A stretch of 64,000 nt of DNA. Source: Vallicoccus soli (GTDB lineage Bacteria > Actinomycetota > Actinomycetes > Motilibacterales > Motilibacteraceae). The notes below the pieces were generated by a model. The model was given only the letters and a program-made list of their open reading frames with translations. It did no database searches and had not been told where the DNA came from. The number at the start of each line of letters is the position of its first letter. Positions within the stretch are counted from its first letter, which is position 1. The stretch is from NCBI RefSeq assembly GCF_003594885.1, contig NZ_QZEZ01000010.1:49071-113070 (forward strand), in the 5' to 3' direction. Position numbers and translations under genes: made by a program. Positions 7,522 to 15,500 of the stretch are shown one piece after another.

Positions 7522-9012
7522 ATGGGACAGGACGTCGCGAGCCGGACCTTCACCGGCGAGGACCGCCAGCGGTACCGCGCCAAAGTGCGCCAGTGCCTCG
7601 ACGTGTTCGCCCGCATGCTGGGCGAGGCGCGCTTCGACGTCGAGCGCCCCCTCACCGGGCTGGAGATCGAGCTCAACCTCGTCGACGGCGGCTTCGACCC
7701 GGCGATGCGCAACGCCGAGGTGCTCGAGGTCATCGCGAACCCCGACTTCGTCACCGAGCTCGGGCAGTTCACGGTGGAGATCAACGTGCCGCCGCGCCCG
7801 CTGGCCGGGGCGGGGGCGACGGACTACGAGGCCCAGGTGCGCGCGAGCCTCAACGCCGCGGCGGCCGCGGCGGAGGGCATCGGCACGCACATCGTCATGG
7901 TGGGGATCCTGCCGACGCTGCAGGAGGGGCACGTCACGGTCGAGAGCCTCAGCGCGAACCCGCGCTACGCGCTCATCAACGAGCAGATCGTCGCGGCGCG
8001 CGGCGAGGCGGTGCGCATCCAGATCACCGGGCGGGACCGGCTGTCGACCCAGTCCGACTCCATCGCCCCCGAGGCGGCGTGCACCTCGGCGCAGCTGCAC
8101 CTGCAGGTGAGCCCTGAGCAGTTCCCGGCGTACTGGAACGCGGCGCAGTGCGTCGCCGGCGCGCAGCTGGCGCTCGGGGCGAACTCGCCGTTCCTCTTCG
8201 GCAAGGAGCTCTGGGCCGAGACCCGCATCGCGCTGTTCGAGCAGGCGACCGACACCCGCCCCGACGAGCTCAAGGCGCAGGGCGTGCGCCCGCGCGTGTG
8301 GTTCGGCGAGCGCTGGATCACCTCGATCTTCGACCTGTTCGAGGAGAACGTGCGCTACTTCCCGGCGCTGCTCCCGATCTGCGACGAGGAGGACCCGACC
8401 GCGACGCTGGAGCGCGGGGACGTCCCGCGGCTGCAGGAGCTGCGGCTGCACAACGGCACGATCTACCGCTGGAACCGGCCCGTGTACGACGTCGTGCGCG
8501 GCAAGCCGCACGTGCGGGTGGAGAACCGCGTGCTGCCCGCCGGGCCGACCGTCGTCGACGTGCTCGCCAACGCGGCCTTCTTCTACGGCGTCACGCGGAC
8601 GCTGGTCGAGGCCGACCGGCCGCTGTGGACGCAGATGTCGTTCAGGGCGGCCGAGGACAACTTCCACGCCGCGGCGCGCGACGGCATCGACGCCGGCCTC
8701 TACTGGCCGGGCGTGGGCGAGGTGCCGGCCACGGAGCTGGTGCTGCGGCGCCTGCTCCCGATGGCCCACGAGGGCCTGCAGCGCTGGGGCGTCGACGCCG
8801 ACGTGCGCGAGCGGCTCCTGGGCATCGTCGAGGGGCGGTGCCTCACCCAGACGAACGGCGCGGCGTGGCAGCAGCGCGCGCTGCGGCACATCGAGGCGAC
8901 GAGCGACCTCGACCGCACCGACGCGATGCGCGAGCTCCTGCGGCGGTACGTGCGCGGCATGCACTCGAACCGGCCGGTGCACACCTGGGAGCTCGACCCC
9001 GACGAGGGCTGA
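7522..9012 (+). CDS. Glutamate-cysteine ligase family protein (GCS2 type)
   Basis: A 496-residue carboxylate-amine ligase of the GCS2 family. The N-terminus has the family's glutamate-rich ATP/metal site (GLEIELNLVD) and the strand motif TELGQFTVEINVPPRP. Later signatures include SLSANPRYALINEQI, QLHLQVSPE and RVENRVLPAGPT. Relatives join glutamate and cysteine or act on other amino acids; the substrate here is not shown by the sequence. A strong Shine-Dalgarno GGAGG lies six bases before the ATG. The gene directly follows the degenerate kinase and is probably its operon partner. Confidence 0.85.
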   Translation: MGQDVASRTFTGEDRQRYRAKVRQCLDVFARMLGEARFDVERPLTGLEIELNLVDGGFDPAMRNAEVLEVIANPDFVTELGQFTVEINVPPRPLAGAGATDYEAQVRASLNAAAAAAEGIGTHIVMVGILPTLQEGHVTVESLSANPRYALINEQIVAARGEAVRIQITGRDRLSTQSDSIAPEAACTSAQLHLQVSPEQFPAYWNAAQCVAGAQLALGANSPFLFGKELWAETRIALFEQATDTRPDELKAQGVRPRVWFGERWITSIFDLFEENVRYFPALLPICDEEDPTATLERGDVPRLQELRLHNGTIYRWNRPVYDVVRGKPHVRVENRVLPAGPTVVDVLANAAFFYGVTRTLVEADRPLWTQMSFRAAEDNFHAAARDGIDAGLYWPGVGEVPATELVLRRLLPMAHEGLQRWGVDADVRERLLGIVEGRCLTQTNGAAWQQRALRHIEATSDLDRTDAMRELLRRYVRGMHSNRPVHTWELDPDEG

Positions 9013-9015
9013 CCC

Positions 9016-9453
9016 TCACCCCACCAGCAGCCAGCCGGCGAGCACCGCCTGCACCGTGGCGGCGGCGGTGCGCAGGGCGTCCCACCGCAGCAGCGCCCGG
9101 TGCAGCCCGGCGTCCCACCCCTGCGCCAGCCGGCCGTGCAGCGGCGCCGCGCGCAGCCCGGTCGTCCCGACCACGCCGGCCAGGCCGGCGGCCGCGACGA
9201 GGCGCTCGCCCGCGCCGACCCCCTCGGGCGGCGCCAGCACCAGCACCCCGGCGGTGACCGCGAGGGCGAGGAACAGCGGTCCGACGAGCAGCGTGACCCG
9301 CCGCCGGTGCGCGTCCTCGTACGCCGGGAACGCCGCGGCCGGAACCCGCGCCATCTGCGGGTAGACCACCAGCTGCACCGTCCACTGGAAGCCGGCGTAG
9401 AGCAGCGCCGCCGCGGCGTACGCGGCCGTCCAGGGCGCCAGGGCGGGGTCCAC
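9016..9453 (-). CDS. Small integral membrane protein, about four TM segments
   Basis: A 145-residue membrane protein. Hydrophobic segments are visible near residues 8-25, 48-70, 75-100 and 120-143. A loop reading YPQMARVPAAAFPAYEDAHRRR lies between the first two; its pattern resembles small uncharacterised actinobacterial membrane proteins related to the DUF1772/DUF4149 groups. The GTG start (VDPALAPWTAAY) was chosen because the upstream frame is unlike protein. It converges on the glutamate-cysteine ligase gene with a four-base gap. I do not assign a function. Confidence 0.6.
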   Translation of the reverse strand: MDPALAPWTAAYAAAALLYAGFQWTVQLVVYPQMARVPAAAFPAYEDAHRRRVTLLVGPLFLALAVTAGVLVLAPPEGVGAGERLVAAAGLAGVVGTTGLRAAPLHGRLAQGWDAGLHRALLRWDALRTAAATVQAVLAGWLLVG

Positions 9454-9505
9454 GCGCCCAGGGTGGCGCGGGGCGTGCGGCGCCGCAGCCCGGGGGAGCG
9501 GCATG

Positions 9506-10156
9506 ATGAGCCGGGTGAGCACCACGACGCCCGCCCCGTACGGCAGCACCGTCGCCACCGACGCGCCCCTGGACCTGCTGGTCTGGGACGCGCCGAACAT
9601 CGACGCCACGCTCGCCGGCGTCATCGGCGGGCGCCCCTCGTCCGCGTCGCGCCCGCGCTTCGACGCCATCGCCCGCTGGTTCGTGCAGGGCAGCGGCGGC
9701 CGCGACGTCGAGGGCTGCGTGTTCACGAACATCGCCCCGGGCCAGGCGGCCTCGGTGCGCGGCTGGGTCGAGGCGCTGCGCGCGAGCGGCTTCGCGGTCT
9801 TCGCCAAGCCCAAGCTGCAGTCCGACGACGACATCGACGACGCGATGCTCGACCACATCGCGCTGCGGGTCACCCAGCGCCCGCTGCGCCGGCTCGTCGT
9901 CGCCAGCGCCGACGGGCGCAACTTCCTCGAGCCGATGGAGTCGTACGCCCGCGACGGGGTCGAGTGCCTCGTCATCGCCTTCAGCGAGGTGGCGGGGTAC
10001 GCCCAGGAGTCCCCGCTCATCGAGTTCCTCGACCTCGAGGACGTGCCCGGCGCCTTCACCACGCCGCTGAACCGCACCCGCCTCGACGCCCTGCCGCCCC
10101 AGGGCGCCTGGCTGCAGCCGACGCGCTCGCTGCGCTCGATGCTCGAGGACGCGTAG
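9506..10156 (+). CDS. NYN-domain protein (PIN-like nuclease fold)
   Basis: A 216-residue protein with an NYN domain, a PIN-like fold of predicted metal-dependent ribonucleases. The first acidic site is VWDAPNID near residue 27. A second acidic cluster is QSDDDIDDAMLDHIA near residue 110, and a third is VVASADGRNFLEP. The ATG at 9506 has the Shine-Dalgarno GGGGGAG seven bases upstream; ATG 9503 is the alternative. The C-terminal 40 residues fall outside the domain. It is a widespread actinobacterial protein of unknown substrate. Confidence 0.8.
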   Translation: MSRVSTTTPAPYGSTVATDAPLDLLVWDAPNIDATLAGVIGGRPSSASRPRFDAIARWFVQGSGGRDVEGCVFTNIAPGQAASVRGWVEALRASGFAVFAKPKLQSDDDIDDAMLDHIALRVTQRPLRRLVVASADGRNFLEPMESYARDGVECLVIAFSEVAGYAQESPLIEFLDLEDVPGAFTTPLNRTRLDALPPQGAWLQPTRSLRSMLEDA

Positions 10157-10163
10157 CGGGGGC

Positions 10164-10778
10164 TCAGGGGCGCCCGGCGCCCGCCGGGCGGCCGGCGCGG
10201 ACCCCCGCGGCGACCGCGGCGACGGCCGCCTCGACGTCCCGCGCGACCCGGTCCCGGTCCCCGGACTCCGTGTCGTGCACGAAGGCCGTCGTGCCGCGGC
10301 GCATGCCGCAGTAGTCGACGATGCCGTGCTCGACCTGGGCGGCGAAGGCCTGCGCGTAGCCGTGCCGCGCGTACGACGCCTCGGAGGTGCCCGAGAGCGC
10401 CAGCAGGTGCATGGTGAGGCGCTGCAGCCCGGGGACGACCCGGTCGTCCTCGTCGACCCGGAACGCCCAGCCGGCGACGAACACCCGGTCCACCCACCCC
10501 TTGAGCAGCGCGGGGAGCGACCACCACCAGACGGGGAACACCAGGACGACGTGCTCGGCCCGGTCGAGCCGCTGCTGCTCGGCGACGACGGCCGGCGAGG
10601 TCCGGCCGCCGCTCAGGTAGTCCGCCCGGTCGCTCGGCGCGAACCGCGGGTCGAAGCCCTCCTGCGCCAGGTGCGCGACCTCGCACCCGCCGGGGCCCAG
10701 CAGCTCCCGCAGCCGCGCGGCGGCCGCGTGGGTGAGCGAGCCGGTGTCCGGGTGCGCGGTGACGAGGAGCGTGCTCAT
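10164..10778 (-). CDS. Flavodoxin-like NAD(P)H oxidoreductase
   Basis: A 204-residue protein of the flavodoxin_2 family (KefF/MdaB/NQO type), which reduces quinones or related electrophiles with FMN or FAD and NAD(P)H. Visible motifs are LLVTAHPDTGSLTHA at the N-terminus, the flavin-binding VLVFPVWWWSLPALLKGWVDRVF near residues 78-100 and LLALSGTSEASY. The ATG at 10778 is preceded by GGGAGG nine bases upstream; a start three codons earlier is possible. Its partner and true substrate are unknown. Confidence 0.85.
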   Translation of the reverse strand: MSTLLVTAHPDTGSLTHAAAARLRELLGPGGCEVAHLAQEGFDPRFAPSDRADYLSGGRTSPAVVAEQQRLDRAEHVVLVFPVWWWSLPALLKGWVDRVFVAGWAFRVDEDDRVVPGLQRLTMHLLALSGTSEASYARHGYAQAFAAQVEHGIVDYCGMRRGTTAFVHDTESGDRDRVARDVEAAVAAVAAGVRAGRPAGAGRP

Positions 10779-10812
10779 GCCGCCCATCCTCCCGGCACGG
10801 TCGCGCAGCCCC

Positions 10813-11589
10813 TCAGCCCCGCAGGAACACCGGCGCGTCCGGGCGCGAGCGCGCGGGGTCGTACCGGTAGCCGGCGCCGTCGAACTCGCGCAGCGCCCGC
10901 GGGCTGCGCACCCGGTGCAGCACCATCCACGCGGCCATCTCGCCCCGCGCCCGCTTCGCCGAGAAGGACACGACGCGGTAGCGGCCCTGCGCGTCGGCGT
11001 CCTCGAAGCGCGGGGTGACGACGCGCGCGTCGAGGTCGTCGAAGCGGACCGCGCGGGCGTACTCCTCGGAGGCGAGGTTGACGACGGCGTCGGCGCCGGG
11101 GGAGGCGACGAGGTCCTGCGCGACGAGCTCGGTGATGCGACCGCCCCACCAGTCGTAGAGGCTCGCGCCGCGCTCGGTGGCCAGGCGCACGCCCATCTCC
11201 AGGCGGTACGGCTGGATGAGGTCGAGGGGGCGGAGCAGGCCGTAGAGGCCGGAGAGGATGCGGAGCGTCTTCTGCGCCTCGGTGAGGTCGCGCTCGCCGA
11301 AGCGCCCCGGGGCGTCGAGCCCCTGGTAGACGTCCCCGGCGAACGTCAGCACCGCCGGGCGCGCGTTGCGCCGCGTGAACGGCGGGGCGAAGTCGGCGTA
11401 GCGCTCCACGTTGAGCTGCGCGAGCTGCGCGGACAGGTCCATGAGGTCGGCGACCTCGTCCGGGGACTTGGTGCGCATGACCTCGACGAGCCGCTCGGCC
11501 TCGTCGAGCAGCCGCGGCTGCGAGGACTTGCGGGTGGTGACCCTCGAGGCGAGGTCGAGCGTCTTGGCGGGGGAGAGGAGCGCGAGCAT
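10813..11589 (-). CDS. yaaA: Peroxide stress protein YaaA family
   Basis: A 258-residue YaaA/DUF328 protein. The family signatures are all present: LLSPAKTLD at the N-terminus, FAGDVYQGL, GLYGLLRPLDLIQPYRLEMG, and VNLASEEYARAV. In Escherichia coli YaaA lowers intracellular iron damage during peroxide stress and binds DNA with a helix-hairpin-helix-like fold. The length matches the family. The start follows a TAGGCT hexamer by nine bases with no clear ribosome-binding site. Confidence 0.93.
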   Translation of the reverse strand: MLALLSPAKTLDLASRVTTRKSSQPRLLDEAERLVEVMRTKSPDEVADLMDLSAQLAQLNVERYADFAPPFTRRNARPAVLTFAGDVYQGLDAPGRFGERDLTEAQKTLRILSGLYGLLRPLDLIQPYRLEMGVRLATERGASLYDWWGGRITELVAQDLVASPGADAVVNLASEEYARAVRFDDLDARVVTPRFEDADAQGRYRVVSFSAKRARGEMAAWMVLHRVRSPRALREFDGAGYRYDPARSRPDAPVFLRG

Positions 11590-11617
11590 CGGTGCGCGAG
11601 CCTAGCGGCGCGCCCGC

Positions 11618-12397
11618 TCAGGGGCGCGTGAGGACGACCGGGCCGTCGTCGGTGACGGCGACGGTGTGCTCGGAGTGCGAGGCGCGGCGCTTGTCGAGGG
11701 TGACGATCGACCAGCCGTCGCCCGCGGTGCGGTAGCGCTCGGTGCCGGCGTGCAGCATCGGCTCGATGGCGATGGTGTTGCCGGCGCGCAGCCGGTGGTG
11801 CCGGGCGTCCTGCGTCGGCTGGTTCGGCACGAACGGGGCCTCGTGCATGCTGCGGCCGATCCCGTGCCCGCCGTGGTCGGGCAGGTGGGCGAAGCCGTGG
11901 CGCCGCGCCACCGCGTCGACCGCCGTCGCCACGTCGAGCAGCGTCGCGCCCGGCACCGCGGCCGCGATGCCCGCCGCGAGCGCCTCCTCGGTCGCCCGCA
12001 CCAGCCGCCGGTCCTCCTCGCTCGGCCCGCCGACGTGCACGGTGACGGCCGCGTCGCCGTGCCAGCCGTCCGCGATCGCGCCGCAGTCGATGCTCAGCAG
12101 GTCGCCGTCCTTGAGCCGCCGCCCCGTGGGCCGCCCGTGCACCACGACCTCGTTCGGCGACAGGCACAGCGCGCCGTTGAACGGGGTGGGCGCCCAGGAC
12201 GGCGCGTAGCCGAGGAAGGAGGGCAGCGCCCCCGCCTCGCGGATCGTCGTCTGCGCCAGCTCGTCGAGGTCGCGCAGCCGGGCGCCGGGCACGGCCGCCT
12301 CCCGGACCGCGGCCAGGGTGAGGGCGACGACCCGTCCCGCCTCGCGCATCGCGTCCAGCTCGGCGGTCGACCTCAGGGGGAGCAGCTCGTCGGGCAC
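11618..12397 (-). CDS. map: Type I methionine aminopeptidase
   Basis: A 259-residue cytosolic metallopeptidase that removes the initiator methionine from nascent proteins. The five metal ligands are recognisable: Asp in SIDCGA, Asp in WHGDAAV, His in HGGHGIGR, Glu in AIEPM and Glu in ASEHTV. PNEVVVHG marks the substrate side. The GTG start sits six bases after a TAACGT hexamer, so the message is probably leaderless, although a GAGGGG run precedes it. Actinobacteria often carry two map paralogues, so this may not be the ribosomal-operon copy. Confidence 0.93.
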   Translation of the reverse strand: MPDELLPLRSTAELDAMREAGRVVALTLAAVREAAVPGARLRDLDELAQTTIREAGALPSFLGYAPSWAPTPFNGALCLSPNEVVVHGRPTGRRLKDGDLLSIDCGAIADGWHGDAAVTVHVGGPSEEDRRLVRATEEALAAGIAAAVPGATLLDVATAVDAVARRHGFAHLPDHGGHGIGRSMHEAPFVPNQPTQDARHHRLRAGNTIAIEPMLHAGTERYRTAGDGWSIVTLDKRRASHSEHTVAVTDDGPVVLTRP

Positions 12398-12403
12398 CCC
12401 TCG

Positions 12404-12409
12404 ACGTTA
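12404..12409 (-). promoter_or_regulatory. Probable -10 hexamer of map
   Basis: TAACGT on the minus strand, six bases before the GTG start of map. It fits the TANNNT leaderless pattern seen at other genes in the window. Confidence 0.45.
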
Positions 12410-12539
12410 GTACGGTCAGCGGGCGACCCCGCACCCGTACGACCCGCGCGCGACCCGCGACGACCTCGCACGGCCCGCGCCCGGCGACCAGGCACGACGC
12501 ACGAGCGGATCGGCCGGCGACGGCCGGAGTGGAGACAGC

Positions 12540-14033
12540 ATGAGCACGGACGGAGCGGGCGCGGCGGCCCGCGCGGACATCGGCGTGGTGGGCCTCGCGG
12601 TCATGGGCCGCAACCTCGCGCGCAACCTCGCCCGGCACGGCCACGTCGTGGCGCTGCACAACCGCACGCGGGCCCGCGTGGGCGAGCTGGTCGAGCGCTA
12701 CGGCGACGAGGGCGAGTTCGTGGCCGCCGAGGACGCGGCGTCGTTCGTCGCCGCGCTCAAGCGCCCGCGCCGCGTCGTCGTCATGGTCAAGGCCGGCACC
12801 GGCACGGACGCCGCCATCGAGGAGCTGCTGCCGCACCTCGAGGAGGGCGACATCGTCGTCGACGGCGGCAACGCCCACTTCGAGGACACCCGCCGCCGCG
12901 AGCGCGACCTGCGCGAGCGCGGCCTGCACTTCGTCGGCACCGGCGTCTCCGGCGGCGAGGAGGGCGCGCTGCTCGGGCCGAGCATCATGCCCGGCGGCTC
13001 GCGGGAGTCGTACGACGCCCTGGGCCCGATCCTCGAGTCCATCGCCGTCGACGTCGACGGCACCCCGTGCTGCACGTACGTCGGGCCGGACGGCGCGGGC
13101 CACTTCGTCAAGATGGTGCACAACGGCATCGAGTACGCCGACATGCAGCTCATCGGCGAGGCGTACGACCTGCTGCGCCAGGGCCTCGGGATGGAGCCCT
13201 CGGACCTGGCGAAGGTGTTCGCCGAGTGGAACGAGGGCGACCTGGAGTCGTTCCTCATCGAGACCACGGCGACGGTGCTGGCCAAGGTGGACGCCGCGAC
13301 CGGCTCGCCGCTCGTGGACGTCGTCGTCGACCAGGCCGAGCAGAAGGGCACCGGCCGCTGGACGGTGCAGACGGCGCTGGAGCTCGGCGTGCCGGTGACC
13401 GGCATCGCCGAGGCCGTCTTCGCGCGCTCGCTGTCCGGCGCGGCGGACCAGCGCCGCGCGGTGCGCGACGCGGGGTCGCTGCCGGGCCCGTCCGGCTCCC
13501 TGTCCCCGCAGGAGGCGGAGGGCTTCGTCGACGACGTGCGCTCCGCGCTGTACGCGTCCAAGGTGGTCGCCTACGCCCAGGGCTTCGACATGATCGCCGC
13601 CGGCAGCGAGCACTACGGCTGGGGCATCGACAAGGGCGCCATGGCGACGATCTGGCGCGGCGGCTGCATCATCCGGGCCCGGTTCCTGGACCGGATCCGG
13701 GAGGCGTACGACCGCGACCCGCACCTCGCGTCGCTGCTGCTCGACGACTACTTCGCCGGGGCCGTCGCCGACGCGCAGGACGCCTGGCGGCGCGTCGTCG
13801 TGGCCGCGGTGCGCCTCGGCGTCCCCGCTCCCGGCTTCTCCAGCGCGCTCGCGTACTACGACGCGCTGCGCCGCGACCGGCTGCCGGCCGCGCTCCTGCA
13901 GGGGCTGCGCGACTTCTTCGGCGCGCACACCTACGCCCGGGTGGACCGCGAGGGGATCTACCACGTGCTGTGGAGCGAGGACGGCAGCGAGGTGCGCCAG
14001 GACGCCGAGGCGGGCAGCCACAACCCGCACTGA
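12540..14033 (+). CDS. gnd: 6-phosphogluconate dehydrogenase, decarboxylating
   Basis: A 497-residue pentose-phosphate-pathway enzyme that oxidises 6-phosphogluconate to ribulose 5-phosphate and CO2, making NADPH. The N-terminal Rossmann motif is GLAVMGRNLARN, and MVKAGTGTDAAIEELLP follows. The catalytic region has the family signature HFVKMVHNGIEYADMQLIGE. The length and a C-terminal tail ending SHNPH match the long dimeric class. The ATG has a GGAG run about 9 bases upstream. It is a single-gene unit that converges on the MFS gene across a hairpin terminator. Confidence 0.96.
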   Translation: MSTDGAGAAARADIGVVGLAVMGRNLARNLARHGHVVALHNRTRARVGELVERYGDEGEFVAAEDAASFVAALKRPRRVVVMVKAGTGTDAAIEELLPHLEEGDIVVDGGNAHFEDTRRRERDLRERGLHFVGTGVSGGEEGALLGPSIMPGGSRESYDALGPILESIAVDVDGTPCCTYVGPDGAGHFVKMVHNGIEYADMQLIGEAYDLLRQGLGMEPSDLAKVFAEWNEGDLESFLIETTATVLAKVDAATGSPLVDVVVDQAEQKGTGRWTVQTALELGVPVTGIAEAVFARSLSGAADQRRAVRDAGSLPGPSGSLSPQEAEGFVDDVRSALYASKVVAYAQGFDMIAAGSEHYGWGIDKGAMATIWRGGCIIRARFLDRIREAYDRDPHLASLLLDDYFAGAVADAQDAWRRVVVAAVRLGVPAPGFSSALAYYDALRRDRLPAALLQGLRDFFGAHTYARVDREGIYHVLWSEDGSEVRQDAEAGSHNPH

Positions 14034-14065
14034 GCCCGGCCGCGGCGAGCCGCGGAGGTCCGGGC
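14034..14065. terminator. Convergent hairpin terminator (gnd/MFS)
   Basis: A nested inverted repeat. The inner stem is CCGCGG-CGAG-CCGCGG at 14040-14055. The outer arms are GCCCGG at 14034-14039 and CCGGGC at 14060-14065. It begins one base after the gnd stop and ends two bases before the stop of the opposing MFS gene, so it can serve both. There is no U-tract, as is usual in high-GC actinobacteria. Confidence 0.65.
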
Positions 14066-14066
14066 C

Positions 14067-15380
14067 TCAGCCCGGCGGCGCCGCCCCGTGCGCGCGGGGC
14101 GGCGCCGCGGCCACCGGGTGCGGCTGCCCCGGCCCCGCGGCGCCCCCCGGTGCGGGCGGCCCGGCCGGCGGGTCGTCGAAGCCGTGCAGCCCGCGGGCGA
14201 GCAGCGCCGCGCAGGCGACGGCCAGCAGCGCGACGGCCAGGCCGAGGAAGGCCGGGCGCAGCCCGACGGCCTCCACGAGCGGTCCCGCGAGCAGGTAGCC
14301 GACCGGGCCGGCGGCGTACTGGCTCGCGACGAGGATGCCGACGACGCGGCCCCGCAGCCGCTCGGGGGTGCGCCGCTGCAGCGCGAGGTTGGTGAGCGGC
14401 TGGATCGGCCCGTACGCGACGCCGGTCGCGAACGACGCGGCGAGCAGCCAGGGGAACGGCGGCAGCGCGGCCATGCCGAGGATCGACACGCCGGTGAGCA
14501 CGAGCGCGGTGACGAAGGTGCCGCGCCGCGGCAGCCGGTGGCCCCACTGCGCGTGCGCCAGCGATCCCACGACGCCGCCGCCGGAGAGGGCCATGACGAC
14601 CGCGCCGAGCCGCTCCGGCGCCCCGAGCGCGGAGAAGTGCGTGGGCAGCAGCACCCCCTCCATCGGCAGGTAGAGCGCCACGAGCGCCGCGCCCACGACG
14701 GCGATCGCCCGCAGCAGCGGGTCGCGGGCCACGAAGCGCAGGCCCTCCACCGTCCCCCGCCACACCCCCGCGGGGCGCTCCGCCTCGACGGGCGGGCCGG
14801 CGCCGGGCAGGCGCAGGGCCGTGACCGCCGCGGCGCTGAGCAGGAACCCGGCCGCCGTCACCCACAGCGTGGTCGTGGCGCCGACCAGCCCGATGAGCAG
14901 GCCGCCGACCCCCGGGCCGACGAGGAACGCGACGCCGTACACCGCCTCGTGGGTGCCGTTGACCCGCTCGAGGCGCCAGCCCGCCCGTTCCGCCGCCGCG
15001 GGCAGCAGCACCTCGCGCGCCGTCGCCCCGGCCGGGTCGAAGACCGCGCCGAGCATGGCCAGCGCCACGAGCACCGGCACGGAGAGGACGTCCGCGGCGG
15101 CCGCGAGCGGGATGGCGGCGACGGACACCGCCGAGAGCAGGTCCGACCCCACGGAGGTGCGGCGCCGCCCGACGAGGTCGACGACGGTGCCGGAGAAGAG
15201 GCTCGACAGCAGCAGGGGCAGGGCGGTCGCGGCCGCGAGGACGCCGGCCGCGGTCGGGCTGCCGGTGCGCTCCAGCGCGATCCAGGGCAGCGCGACGAGG
15301 GCCACGCCGTTGCCCGTGCCGGACAGGAGCGTGGCCGCCTCGAGGAGCAGCAGGGGGAGGAGCTGCCGGCGCCGTGCCAC
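14067..15380 (-). CDS. MFS transporter
   Basis: A 437-residue major facilitator protein with about twelve hydrophobic segments. The loop between TM2 and TM3 carries the MFS signature in the form SGTVVDLVGRRRT. It resembles the drug/macrolide exporter groups; the substrate is unknown. The GTG at 15380 was preferred over GTG 15386 because a TAGCGT hexamer lies exactly seven bases upstream of it and no ribosome-binding site is present. The C-terminal 35 residues are proline/alanine-rich. Confidence 0.85.
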   Translation of the reverse strand: MARRRQLLPLLLLEAATLLSGTGNGVALVALPWIALERTGSPTAAGVLAAATALPLLLSSLFSGTVVDLVGRRRTSVGSDLLSAVSVAAIPLAAAADVLSVPVLVALAMLGAVFDPAGATAREVLLPAAAERAGWRLERVNGTHEAVYGVAFLVGPGVGGLLIGLVGATTTLWVTAAGFLLSAAAVTALRLPGAGPPVEAERPAGVWRGTVEGLRFVARDPLLRAIAVVGAALVALYLPMEGVLLPTHFSALGAPERLGAVVMALSGGGVVGSLAHAQWGHRLPRRGTFVTALVLTGVSILGMAALPPFPWLLAASFATGVAYGPIQPLTNLALQRRTPERLRGRVVGILVASQYAAGPVGYLLAGPLVEAVGLRPAFLGLAVALLAVACAALLARGLHGFDDPPAGPPAPGGAAGPGQPHPVAAAPPRAHGAAPPG

Positions 15381-15387
15381 GCCCACG

Positions 15388-15393
15388 ACGCTA
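15388..15393 (-). promoter_or_regulatory. Probable -10 hexamer of the MFS gene
   Basis: TAGCGT on the minus strand, seven bases before GTG 15380. The spacing decides between two GTG starts. Confidence 0.45.
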
Positions 15394-15435
15394 GCGACCG
15401 GCGGGGACGCGCCGCGCGCGGATATCGGGCGGTCA

Positions 15436-15490
15436 GGTGCTCGGGGCGGGTGCTCGGGGTCGGGTGCTCAAGGCCGGGTGCTCCCTGCCG
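15436..15490. repeat. Degenerate 14-bp tandem repeat
   Basis: Four adjacent copies of a unit beginning GGTGCTC: GGTGCTCGGGGC, GGGTGCTCGGGGTC, GGGTGCTCAAGGCC and GGGTGCTCCCTGCC. The last two units contain the sigma-28-like promoter, so the promoter seems to sit in a small repeat expansion. Confidence 0.6.
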
Positions 15491-15492
15491 AT
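15467..15492 (+). promoter_or_regulatory. FliA/WhiG-type (sigma-28) promoter
   Basis: CTCA at 15467-15470, a 16-base spacer, then GCCGAT at 15487-15492. This matches the motility-sigma consensus reported for motile actinobacteria (CTCA, 15-17 bases, then GCCGAA) and resembles the WhiG -10 element GCCGATAA. The GTG start of the GGDEF-EAL gene follows the -10 by eight bases, so the transcript would be leaderless. Confidence 0.6.
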
Positions 15493-15500
15493 GGGCGAGC

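Noticed and set aside
14088-15500. Extension of the GGDEF-EAL frame upstream to 14088
   Set aside because: This part is antisense to the MFS gene and low in complexity. The first hydrophobic segment and the sigma-28-like promoter support GTG 15501.
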